NCBI GenBank assembly: GCA_964498785.1
Contig: CAZCJL010000002.1
Span: forward strand, 62,001 to 126,000
Direction of reading: 5' to 3'
DNA length: 64,000 nucleotides
Source of the DNA: Mariaggregatimicrobium sp964498785
Lineage (GTDB): Bacteria > Zhuqueibacterota > Zhuqueibacteria > Thermofontimicrobiales > Thiofontviventaceae
The notes below the pieces were generated by a model that was given only the letters and a program-made list of their open reading frames with translations, was not told the DNA's origin and searched no databases. The translations under genes and the position numbers were made by a program. Below, piece after piece: positions 36,007 through 45,100 of this stretch. Position 1 is the stretch's first letter. Each line of letters opens with the position of its first letter.

Positions 36007-36510
36007 ATGAACAGCTTAAGAAAAGGTAAGCTTGTTATTTGCGTACTGATAATTTTAGTGAGTTCTGCTATTGTTTTTTCACAAACGAAGAATGGCGAAA
36101 AATATCCTCGCGGAGCTCAATATTTTTTAGGAACAGGCGATGAAATATTAATCAGAGTGAATATTTGGGGTTTTGTGAATAAGCCGGGCCAATATATGGT
36201 ACCCAGCGAAACCGATCTCATTTCACTTATATCTTATGCGGGCGGGCCGGCCCGAGGGGCCAAATTATCCAGCATAAAAATTGTTCATTTAAATTCAAGA
36301 AGTAATGAAAAGCCGAACATTGAAAAAATAAATGTTGATAAATATCTAAAAAAAGGGGATGATTCAATTATCCCACGGCTTCGCCCCGGAGATACAGTTG
36401 TAATTTCAGGATCAAAATGGTATTATATGAATACATTTCTGGAGTTTACAACCAAGGTTGCTGTCCTGGTACAGATATATAGCTGGGTTAATTATTATCA
36501 TGAAAGATGA
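36007..36510 (+). CDS. SLBB-domain protein, polysaccharide-export-like
   Basis: 167 residues from the ATG at 36007, which has GGAGG five nucleotides upstream; the upstream in-frame ATG at 35995 contains that site. A signal peptide (LVICVLIILVSSAIVFSQ) leads to a single SLBB/Wza-like domain: VNIWGFVNKPGQYMVPSETDLISLISYAGG, then LRPGDTVVISGSKWY, and a hydrophobic C-terminal segment (TTKVAVLVQIYSWVNYY). In Wza and relatives SLBB domains build the periplasmic tube for capsule export. This version lacks the Poly_export domain and is not in a polysaccharide cluster, so its partner is unknown. Confidence 0.85.
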   Translation: MNSLRKGKLVICVLIILVSSAIVFSQTKNGEKYPRGAQYFLGTGDEILIRVNIWGFVNKPGQYMVPSETDLISLISYAGGPARGAKLSSIKIVHLNSRSNEKPNIEKINVDKYLKKGDDSIIPRLRPGDTVVISGSKWYYMNTFLEFTTKVAVLVQIYSWVNYYHER

Positions 36511-36575
36511 TCAGTAAGTAAGTCGAATAAATTGACTTAACTCACTTTAAATATTCGTAATATAGAAAAAAAGTG

Positions 36576-36604
36576 TTGACAAATTAGAAAAAAGTCAATA
36601 TCTT
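36576..36604 (+). promoter_or_regulatory. Putative sigma70 promoter of the gene at 36644
   Basis: TTGACA, a 17-bp spacer and TATCTT, about 40 nt before the start codon. The same boxes are used upstream of the methyltransferase gene. Confidence 0.6.
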
Positions 36605-36643
36605 AATACATGCATCTCAGGTAAAACATCTTGGAGGTTTGAA

Positions 36644-37813
36644 ATGAACTCGTCGAAGAAAGTGATAATCGGGGGAATAATTTTTATATTTTTAATGATA
36701 ACTAACGCTGTAGGCCAGGTTAATGGTGGATATGGCCTTAATCATGTGCGTTCCGCATGGTCTCTCAAACCGGGTTATTTAACTCTCACCACCAAGACAC
36801 ATTTTTTCGGAAAAGTTTCCTCTGAACTCGAAAATTCTGCTGTTACATATTGGGTCGTTCAGGGAGCATTCAGTCTTAATTATGGTGTGAATGATCATCT
36901 TGAGCTGGCACTAACCCCGATTGTTTATCAGGATAATCATAAAGGGGGAAAAGGTTATAATTTACCGGATGATTTATATTTAAGTGTAAAATTAGGTTCT
37001 TATGACGTCAGCGGGAGCTCCATCAAATATGGAGTATTGATGCAAACCCGATTTCCTACAGCAGAGCATCACAATGTTGTATTTGAACCATACTCGGCAA
37101 ACTCAATTTCGTGGGGATTTAAAGGTATGGCAACCTATTCCAAAGACCCTTTATATCCTGACGATAATATGAATGCTCATTTTAATCTTGGATATACCAA
37201 TTTTAATGATGTCGGGCAAAAGTTAGCATTTCGCGGTGAAAATGACACTGTATCAGTTCGGTCAATGTCTCAGGAGATGACTTTTGGATTGGGAATTGAA
37301 ATACCGACCTCAGAATTTGATTTTTCTGTAGAATTATTTGGAAATACATTTTTACAGAAACCGCCGAAGGAAACCGCCTTCAGCCGGGAAAATTATCTCT
37401 ATTTGACGCCAGGTATCACATTTCGAGCGTATCGTTGGTTGTCATTAAATTTTTCAACTGATCTGAGATTATCATCAAATAATGATGAAACAGAATATAT
37501 GTTTGATTCTAAAATTAAAGGAATGCCGAATTATCCTTCCTGGCGCGTTAATTTAGGAGCCTCAATGGTGCTGTTACCGACTAAAATCTACAAGTCAAAT
37601 GAAAAAGATATTTTAATTAAGAAGGCTGAATCCAGGAGAGAATTGTTTGAACAAATCATTCGTGAACAACGAGAAACAGAATCAGCAGAGCAAGAACTGG
37701 AACGAATTAAGACAGAAAGAAGAAAAGCAGAGAGGGAATTAGAACGCCTGCGACGCATTTTAGAAGGTGAATCCCGCTCTAAAAAAAATAATAATGATGA
37801 TCAAAATAATTAA
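36644..37813 (+). CDS. Predicted outer-membrane beta-barrel with C-terminal coiled coil
   Basis: 389 residues with a signal peptide (VIIGGIIFIFLMITNAVGQ). Residues ~25-310 form a barrel-type pattern (FSLNYGVNDHLELALTPIVY, LYLSVKLGSYDV, ISWGFKGMATYS, WRVNLGASMVLLP). From ~325 there is an unusual highly charged coiled coil (EQELERIKTERRKAERELERL), ending in a polar Asn/Asp-rich tail. The helix should reach into the periplasm. Family name unknown. Strong promoter and terminator make it a single-gene unit; GGAGG precedes the ATG. Confidence 0.75.
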   Translation: MNSSKKVIIGGIIFIFLMITNAVGQVNGGYGLNHVRSAWSLKPGYLTLTTKTHFFGKVSSELENSAVTYWVVQGAFSLNYGVNDHLELALTPIVYQDNHKGGKGYNLPDDLYLSVKLGSYDVSGSSIKYGVLMQTRFPTAEHHNVVFEPYSANSISWGFKGMATYSKDPLYPDDNMNAHFNLGYTNFNDVGQKLAFRGENDTVSVRSMSQEMTFGLGIEIPTSEFDFSVELFGNTFLQKPPKETAFSRENYLYLTPGITFRAYRWLSLNFSTDLRLSSNNDETEYMFDSKIKGMPNYPSWRVNLGASMVLLPTKIYKSNEKDILIKKAESRRELFEQIIREQRETESAEQELERIKTERRKAERELERLRRILEGESRSKKNNNDDQNN

Positions 37814-37844
37814 TCCATGATTTGAACATAATTTTTGAATTTTT

Positions 37845-37884
37845 AAAAAGCCAGTGTGATATTCACTCACGCTGGCTTTTTTGT
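37845..37884 (+). terminator. Intrinsic terminator before fabH
   Basis: AAAAAGCCAGTGTGA pairs with TCACGCTGGCTTTTT (15 bp with one G-T) around a short loop and continues into Ts. Confidence 0.85.
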
Positions 37885-37894
37885 TTCATTTATC

Positions 37895-37923
37895 TTGACT
37901 TTTAAGATGGAAGTTCATATATT
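37895..37923 (+). promoter_or_regulatory. Putative sigma70 promoter of fabH
   Basis: TTGACT, a 17-bp spacer and TATATT, about 67 nt before the fabH start and immediately after the preceding terminator. Confidence 0.6.
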
Positions 37924-37989
37924 TGTAACATTCTGATTAACCTTAAAAAAGGTATTGGTTTATATACTCAAATTAAGGAGGGAACAAGG

Positions 37990-38985
37990 ATGCGTGCACG
38001 AATTACAGGAACCGGTTTTTATGTGCCGGATAAGGTTGTCACAAATTTTGATCTTGAAAAATTGATGGATACCAGTGATGAGTGGATTCGAGAACGATCT
38101 GGTATCATAGAAAGGCGATTTGTTGATAGTGAAATCGGAAGTTCTGGACTTGGTGCAGAAGCAGCAAAAAAAGCATTGGATAAAGCAAATTGCCAGCCTG
38201 CGGATATTGACTTTATTATTTTCGCGACTCTCAGCCCGGATTATTTTTTTCCCGGCTCTGGTGTGTTTTTGCAGGAAAGACTTGGTATTAAAGATATTGG
38301 TGCGTTAGATATTCGCAATCAGTGTACCGGTTTTATTTATGGGTTATCAATCGCAGATCAATATATTAAATCTGGGATGTATAAGCGAATTTTAGTCGTG
38401 GGCGCAGAAATTCATTCCACAGGATTGGATATGTCCAACAGCGGCCGGGATGTTGCGGTTCTATTTGGGGATGGCGCCGGCGCTGTTGTTGTTGAGCCCA
38501 GCGATGATGATGAATATGGCGTTTTATCCACACATTTACACGCCGATGGTCGATTTGCAAAAGAATTGTGCTGTGGAGATCCGGGAAGCCTGAAAAACCC
38601 TCGCTTAAGTGCTGAAATGATTGCAAATGGTTCAGTTTATCCCTACATGAATGGGCGGCAGGTGTTTAAACATGCTGTCGTAAAATTTTGTGGCGCAATC
38701 CAGGAATGTCTGAATATGAATAATGTTACACCGGACCACGTTAAACTTGTTATTCCGCATCAGGCGAATTTAAGAATTACCGAGGCTGTGGCGCAGCGAT
38801 TTGGTTGGAAAGTCCATGAACAGGTGTTCAGTAATATCCATAAATATGGAAACACGACTGCCGCTTCCATCCCGATTGCTATTGATGAAGCAATCACAGA
38901 AGGCAAAATAAATCGCGGGGACTATGTTGTTTTAGTCGCATTTGGCTCTGGCTTTACATGGGCCTCCGCATTAATTCGATGGTAA
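37990..38985 (+). CDS. fabH: 3-oxoacyl-ACP synthase III
   Basis: 331 residues. The Cys-His-Asn triad is intact: NQCTGF (C112), IPHQANLRI (H257) and KYGNTTAAS (N288). FabH starts type II fatty acid synthesis by condensing acetyl-CoA or a branched acyl-CoA with malonyl-ACP in the cytoplasm. AAGGAGGG precedes the ATG. It is not next to other fab genes but to a DD-peptidase gene 22 nt downstream, so it may be a stand-alone KASIII; related enzymes can also have other acyl-transfer roles (PqsD-like), but the sequence looks like an ordinary FabH. Confidence 0.93.
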   Translation: MRARITGTGFYVPDKVVTNFDLEKLMDTSDEWIRERSGIIERRFVDSEIGSSGLGAEAAKKALDKANCQPADIDFIIFATLSPDYFFPGSGVFLQERLGIKDIGALDIRNQCTGFIYGLSIADQYIKSGMYKRILVVGAEIHSTGLDMSNSGRDVAVLFGDGAGAVVVEPSDDDEYGVLSTHLHADGRFAKELCCGDPGSLKNPRLSAEMIANGSVYPYMNGRQVFKHAVVKFCGAIQECLNMNNVTPDHVKLVIPHQANLRITEAVAQRFGWKVHEQVFSNIHKYGNTTAASIPIAIDEAITEGKINRGDYVVLVAFGSGFTWASALIRW

Positions 38986-39007
38986 ATTTTATCTTGGGGG
39001 ATTCAAT

Positions 39008-40501
39008 ATGAAAAAAAATCTATTAAAAATCGGAATTATTTTAAGCGCTTTAATATTCACGTATGGTTGTGCGCCAAAAGCAATTAAAAAACAAATTGTT
39101 TCTCCGGTTGAAAAATTGGCGCAACAAATTGACGTGCAAATTAATGAACCAGAATTTGAATCTGCATTTATTGGCATCGCTGTTCAATCTATGGAAACAG
39201 GTGAGATTCTTTTTCAGCATAATGCCAACAAATTGCTGATGCCTGCTTCCAATGAAAAAATACCCACGAGTGCAACAGCCCTGATAAAATTTGGTCCGGA
39301 ATTTACGTTTAAAACCACATTATATGCTTCCGGCGAAATTCAGGATAGTGTGTTAGTTGGAAATTTGATTGTTGTCGGCGGTGGAGATCCAACGATTGGT
39401 TATCAGAACTGTGAAGAGCCAGACTCCTGTTATATCTTTGAATCCTGGGCCAATGCGTTAAAAGCAAAAGGCATCAAAAAGATTGAGGGTGATTTAATCG
39501 GTGTGGATGACGTTTTTGATGACGAGTTGATCGGTTATGGCTGGACATACGACAATTTGAGCTATTCATACTCGGCCCAAATCAATGGCTTGATATTCAA
39601 TCAGAATTGGGCAAAAGTCATGTATGAAACGGATTCCACAACAGGTAAACTATTATCTTCCGTTTCTCCTGATGTGAGCTATGTTCAGCTATTCCCGGAT
39701 ATCGAAATTGTCGAAGATCCAGGTGAGAAAACCAGGATTGATTTTCATCGTTTTGAACATTCAAACGATGTTGTTTTTGGCGGGACGTTGAAATCCGGTG
39801 ATATTTATTCGCGGAGAATATCGGTGCATAATCCCACGTTATATTTTCTGCGTGGATTTCGTCGGGAATTGGAAAATTTTGGTATCCATGTCAGTGGCGA
39901 AGAAATTGATTCCGATGATCTCGATTCGCTGACCATTAATGACGATGATTTGATTTATACGCACGAATCCCCTCCTTTCGCAGAAATTATGAAAACATTA
40001 ATGAAGGAATCCAACAACTTATATGCCGAGAGTCTTGTCAAACTACTGGGATATCATTTCGGGAGCGAAGGTTCTTTTGAGGAAGGGGAAAAAATTATTA
40101 AAAGCACGCTACGCAGGTTTGGGCTGGCTGAGGATTCGTATCGATATGAAGATGGCTCCGGTTTGTGCCGGTATAATTATATTTCTCCGAACCATATCAT
40201 AAAAATATTACGGGGCATGCATTACCATAAATACGGCGAAGTGTTTAAAAATAGCCTGCCCATTGCTGGTGTGGACGGAACAATTGGTTATCGTATGAAG
40301 GGCACTGTGGCAGAGGGCAGAATTTCTGCGAAGACAGGAACAATTTCCAGTGTCCGATGTTTGTCAGGATATGCAATGACACAGGACGATGAAGTGCTGG
40401 CATTCTCTGTTTTGGTCAATAATTATCTCTGCAGCGTTCACGTGGTGATGGATATGCAGGATCGAATTTGTATGCTGTTATCGTCATTTAGCCGGAATTA
40501 G
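39008..40501 (+). CDS. dacB: PBP4-type D-alanyl-D-alanine carboxypeptidase/endopeptidase, lipoprotein
   Basis: 497 residues. A lipoprotein signal ends in TYGC (Cys21), unlike E. coli PBP4, which is soluble. The class C penicillin-binding motifs are all present: SxxK as SNEK (81-84), SxN as SNN (in MKESNNLYAES) and KTG (AKTGTISS). The large inserted domain between SxxK and SxN matches S13 peptidases. It should trim or cut peptidoglycan cross-links in the periplasm while tethered to a membrane. It probably shares the fabH transcript (22-nt gap) and ends 4 nt before the convergent methyltransferase gene. Confidence 0.93.
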   Translation: MKKNLLKIGIILSALIFTYGCAPKAIKKQIVSPVEKLAQQIDVQINEPEFESAFIGIAVQSMETGEILFQHNANKLLMPASNEKIPTSATALIKFGPEFTFKTTLYASGEIQDSVLVGNLIVVGGGDPTIGYQNCEEPDSCYIFESWANALKAKGIKKIEGDLIGVDDVFDDELIGYGWTYDNLSYSYSAQINGLIFNQNWAKVMYETDSTTGKLLSSVSPDVSYVQLFPDIEIVEDPGEKTRIDFHRFEHSNDVVFGGTLKSGDIYSRRISVHNPTLYFLRGFRRELENFGIHVSGEEIDSDDLDSLTINDDDLIYTHESPPFAEIMKTLMKESNNLYAESLVKLLGYHFGSEGSFEEGEKIIKSTLRRFGLAEDSYRYEDGSGLCRYNYISPNHIIKILRGMHYHKYGEVFKNSLPIAGVDGTIGYRMKGTVAEGRISAKTGTISSVRCLSGYAMTQDDEVLAFSVLVNNYLCSVHVVMDMQDRICMLLSSFSRN

Positions 40502-40505
40502 CATG

Positions 40506-41399
40506 TCATTCAACAGGTTTTTGATCTGAAATTTGATTGAGGCGGTCCTGTGTCAGCTCGCAATATGTTTGGTTGATGTCAAAGCCTATATATTTGCGGC
40601 TATTCAACGCTGCGGCAACACAGGTCGAGCCAGAGCCAACAAACGGATCGAGAATGACATCATCAACATAAGAATAAAGGCGGATCACCCGCTCGGCAAG
40701 TTCGACTGGAAAGGGCGCCGGATGGCCGACCCGCTTCGCTGACTCCGGGGCAATATTCCAGACAGATAATGTTGCTTCCATAAACTCGTCGCGGCTGATG
40801 TCGGAATTTCCCTTATCTGGTCGTGTAAAACTTTGCTTGGCAAATACAAGAAGGTATTCATGAAGGTCCCGTAATCTCGGGGCCTTCGCACTTTTCCAGC
40901 TACCCCAGGCACAGCTTCCGGTGGCTCCTTTTGCTTTCTGCCAGATAATTTCACCCATTGGCAGGTATCCCACTTTCATAAATAATCCGTAAAATAGTGC
41001 ATGCATTGGCAAATACGGTTTTCGACCCAGATTGGCAATATTTATAACATAGCGTCCACCAGGGCGTAGAACGCGATGGACCTCCTTGCACACATTTTCA
41101 ATCAATAATAAATATTCCTGTAATTCCAAATCACTGTCGTAATCTTTACCAACATTATACGGAGGAGAAGTAAACGCTAATGCAACTGAATTGGATGGGA
41201 TATTTTTCATGTCTTCGGATGATTGACAGTAGATTTGATTTTCCCATCCTGTCGGTTTCGGGATATCTGTTTTGGATAATTGAGCAGGAGATTCTGGCCT
41301 GGAAAAAAGTTGTTTGTAAAGATTCCTGTTGTAAAACAGTGAAGAATCATGGGCTTCCCGTTTTCCGGTTCCAAAAGAGGATGTTTTGGTTTTTTTCAT
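40506..41399 (-). CDS. Orphan site-specific DNA methyltransferase (amino-methylating, beta-type order)
   Basis: 297 residues. The catalytic motif IV is TSPPY (about 77-81) and comes before the AdoMet motif I, which is LDPFVGSGST (about 253-262); this is the beta-class order. SPPY fits N4-cytosine methylation more often than N6-adenine, but both occur. The N-terminal ~50 residues are a variable extension. No restriction endonuclease or specificity subunit is next to it: neighbours are DacB and CoaE. It is therefore an orphan methylase, perhaps regulatory. It has its own promoter carrying a perfect dyad (see 41450-41478). Recognition sequence unknown. Confidence 0.9.
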   Translation of the reverse strand: MKKTKTSSFGTGKREAHDSSLFYNRNLYKQLFSRPESPAQLSKTDIPKPTGWENQIYCQSSEDMKNIPSNSVALAFTSPPYNVGKDYDSDLELQEYLLLIENVCKEVHRVLRPGGRYVINIANLGRKPYLPMHALFYGLFMKVGYLPMGEIIWQKAKGATGSCAWGSWKSAKAPRLRDLHEYLLVFAKQSFTRPDKGNSDISRDEFMEATLSVWNIAPESAKRVGHPAPFPVELAERVIRLYSYVDDVILDPFVGSGSTCVAAALNSRKYIGFDINQTYCELTQDRLNQISDQKPVE

Positions 41400-41449
41400 T
41401 TTTAGAAATTTTTATGATTATTGAATATCTACGATTGTCAAACTTTTCA

Positions 41450-41478
41450 AAGATAGCATTTTCGAGCGAAAATGTCAA
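41450..41478 (-). promoter_or_regulatory. Sigma70 promoter of the methyltransferase gene with a perfect dyad in its spacer
   Basis: On the minus strand: TTGACA (41478-41473), 17 bp, TATCTT (41455-41450). The dyad CATTTTCG-CT-CGAAAATG (41474-41457) fills the spacer exactly and overlaps the -35 end. A protein bound there would block RNA polymerase, so it is a candidate operator. A hairpin function for the coaE transcript is the alternative, but no T-tract follows. Confidence 0.6.
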
Positions 41479-41495
41479 TTAAAAGTTTTTAAAAT

Positions 41496-42095
41496 TCAGT
41501 TGTTTTGTAGCCAGGTAATGAGCTCCTGAACTTTGATTCTCAAGTCTTCGATAGTACTATCATTATTTATCACATAATCCGCGCGCGCAATTTTTTCCTG
41601 CACCGGAAGTTGAGATGAAATGCGCTCCTCAATCTGTTGCTCACTCAAATGATCGCGCTCTTTTAGTCTGGCAATTACGTTATCATAAGGAGCATGCACC
41701 ACAATGATATAATCAAATTGATTTTCTGACCCAGCTTCAAAAATAAGTGCAGCTTCCACACCGGCGATATCCACGGCGCCCCTTTTTTCAAGGTCATTCA
41801 GCATCGCCTGCTGACGATTCAATACATGTGGGTGAATAATTGAATTTATTTTCCGACGGGCTTGTTCATCTCTGAAAATGATTTGAGCGACTTTCTCACG
41901 ATTAAGCTGGCCCTGTTTATCATAAATATCTGCCCCAAATTCAGACATTAGTTTTTTTTTGATAACCGCGCTTGTATTCACAAGCTCTTTCGCTATTTTA
42001 TCGGCGCTGATTATGATGATTCCATTTTCACTCAAAAACTTCGCAACTAAAGTCTTCCCACTTCCAATTCCGCCGGTCAATCCAATTCTTTGCAT
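41496..42095 (-). CDS. coaE: Dephospho-CoA kinase
   Basis: 199 residues, full length. The P-loop GLTGGIGSGKT is at the N-terminus, followed by the CoA-binding and lid segments (IISADKIAKELV, IIHPHVLNRQ, RLKERDHLSEQQIEERISSQ, ADYVINNDSTIEDL). It phosphorylates the 3'-OH of the ribose of dephospho-CoA, the last step of coenzyme A synthesis, in the cytoplasm. It begins 15 nt after the subtilase gene and likely ends that transcription unit. Confidence 0.96.
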   Translation of the reverse strand: MQRIGLTGGIGSGKTLVAKFLSENGIIIISADKIAKELVNTSAVIKKKLMSEFGADIYDKQGQLNREKVAQIIFRDEQARRKINSIIHPHVLNRQQAMLNDLEKRGAVDIAGVEAALIFEAGSENQFDYIIVVHAPYDNVIARLKERDHLSEQQIEERISSQLPVQEKIARADYVINNDSTIEDLRIKVQELITWLQNN

Positions 42096-42110
42096 TCAGC
42101 AACCTCATTA

Positions 42111-45100
42111 TTAACGTACAATCGCGAATTTACCGATTTTGTTCTGAGTCCCATAAGATATGTAAAAAATATAAATCCCTGCGCTTACAAGACGACCGTT
42201 TTTATCTTTTAAATCCCATTCTGCCGTCCCATCACCATTATTTTCGATGATTTGCCGAATAACGTGTCCCCCGGAATTCAGTATTTTTATTGTTGCTTCT
42301 CGTGTTACGTTTGCAAATGAAATATAATTCGCCTCAGCAGCCTGACACGGATTTGGGTAAACAAAGACATCGGATAAGTTTTCTTTAATAAAATTAAAAG
42401 ATGCCTGATCTCCCTGACCGGTAACAATTGGAGTACCGTGTGTGTTTTTTATATTTCGAACGGTGATTGTGTAGATTCTGCCAATCGAATTAATAGAATG
42501 CCGGTCATCTAATTGTAAAATTACAGCGCTACTATCGTTTCCATGAAAACGAATGCCCCGAATTTCGATGAAAGGATTTAAAACGTAATTTCCAATATCG
42601 AGTGTGGATTGCCGGTCCAGTCGCTGGTTAAAATAGAGTATTATATGAAATTCATCGCTAAATTCTGCTCGTAGAAGATACGGGGCTGGAATATTTTCTG
42701 ATATTTCAAATGAAATGCTATTTTTTGTGGTATCTAGTGGCGTATTATCCGCATCAAAGACATCATGCACAACAACAAAATAGGAGCCAGGTAATAGTGT
42801 AGTGGTTTTAGCTGTCAAAATGACATCCTGCATTGATTTTGCCGTGATCACAGAGACCGGGTTGCCAATATCGTTACTAAATAAATAATGTGTCGGATTT
42901 TTAATGCTAAAATTCATTGGTTCGCTAAAAGATAAACGCACCTGGTTCGGAACGACAAAAAGTGCTGATTCAACGAACGGACGGCTGCCCGGTTTTACTG
43001 ATTGTGCGGCAGATTGTTTGCTGGAATTTCCGCCGCTGATACTCGCCACTGCATACCAGTATACAGAATCGCGGGAAACAGAATAATCAATAAAATATAA
43101 TTGATCTGTGGTGGTAATATAGTACATAGATGAAACATTCGTCCCTTTAAACGCAAAATAATGTGTTGCCTGTTCTACTGCATTCCATTTCAACATCACC
43201 TGATTGGTGTCCATCGGATGAACTGTAAAACCAGAGGGCTCCGGAAGTTGCGAAAGCGCATCATCTGGCCGAGAAAAGATTTCGACGTTCGTTCCGGTAT
43301 TTACGAAAAGTTCATTGCTACCATCACCATCAATATCGCCAATGATATTTGATTGACTGTGATTGGGAAGTAAATACCATGCAGGATAGAATGATTCGTC
43401 ATAATCAAAAATATACAGATCCGGGAAGACATTTAATACAAGCTCGTCAATACCATCGTTGTCAACATCTCCGGCAGTGATACCGTTGTTTGTGCTGTAG
43501 ATCGATTCGTAACCGAAAATTGCCTGTTCCCAGATTGATGAATAGGAGTTATCACCGCTTGCTTTATAAATTCGGAAAACCCAATGGCGGGCGTCGTATT
43601 CATGCTCAGAATTGATGTCCGGAGATGAGTGACTCCCCACTGCAAATTCGCTGATTCCATCGCCATCGAAATCACCGGCTGCGATATAGTTAATGCAATC
43701 GATCAACGGCTGCCGTTCAAACCAGGTGGCTTCGTAATTATTATCTCCGGTTGCTTCGTAAATATAAACATCACCGTCGTAATCACCGATAAGGACTTCC
43801 TGTTGACCATCATCATCGAAATCAGCTATTTCGGTGCGCGGAATTCCGGTCGCGTTGGAACCTGGCGTGGGATTGCTAAGGGAAGCGATCTCTGAGTATG
43901 AATTATGGCCATTGGATTCGAGAATTTTGAACGTGTTGCCTGTTCGCCCGATAATTTCGGTTTTGCCATCATTATCCATGTCCGTGAAACGACTTGCCCA
44001 AAAATCGTTACTATCAGCCCAAACAATTTTAGTTGGAAACGAACTCATGTTTTCTGTTTCCAGGATAAATGACACAGGTCCGGCGCCTGCAAGTATTTCA
44101 AATAAACCGTCATTGTCAGAATCACCAACATCACGAGGAATGGCAAGTCCGGGCGATTCAAAGACATTTTGAAAGTTTGTTCCGTCAAATTCATAGATGC
44201 TAAATGAATTAAATGCGTTGTTCGCTGCAAAATTATTAGCAATAATTTCTGGTTTTCCGTTCCGGTTAAAATCAGTAATTTTATTAAATAATAAGCCGCC
44301 AGGGAGATCGATTTGTTTTGTGGTTAAAAAAGAACGTGAAATATCAAACATATCCAGTTCAATAATTTTGTCATCAACAATTGTTGTTTGGGAATTGAGC
44401 CCGGCGTTGTTTTCAGCGCGAATGTAAAATTCAAAGCATCCCCAGCTATTATCCGTTGTAAAATTGAATCTATGAACGTTTGTTACATAATGTAATTTTA
44501 TTTCTGTGAATTGTTCAGTCGTTTCAACCGGTCGAAAGAAAATTGAACTGTTGCACAAATCATCGGTTTTAAATTCAATTAATGCGCTGGGTCGGGATCC
44601 ATCCAACATTTTTTTTACCGTAATATTTGAAATAACCGGCTTAGTGCGGTCAATAAAAATTCGGGTCATCGACTCGGCGCGGTTGCCATTTTTATTATTT
44701 ACTACGAGACGAATTGTATAGCTTGTATCTGCTACACTGTCAAAGTCCCATTCACCTAAAAGATCATGAATGACCTGTTGTTCGGCCTGATGAACAAGCG
44801 TCCATTCAGTGGGAGAATCTCCCATCCCAATGAAAATTTGATAATTTTCCAGCAGCGCACCTGAAGCTGTACCAGAAATGGATACAGGAGATGTTGCAAA
44901 TCCTTGATCGAGGAGCGGCTGTTGAATGTACGCTTGCGACACCAGATCGATGTTTAGTGCAGTGAAGGCATTTATCCGGCCCGATCCATAATTATTATCT
45001 CGGCCCGGAGCGCCCAGATCATCAACTGCTGCTACTAAAATTTTTCTGATGTTGGCTGTCGAAAGCTGTGGCTTGTGTGAGAATAACAGCGCTGCGACTC

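Noticed and set aside
40506..42095. Restriction-modification system around the methyltransferase
   Set aside because: Neighbours are DacB and CoaE; no endonuclease-like frame was found on either strand.
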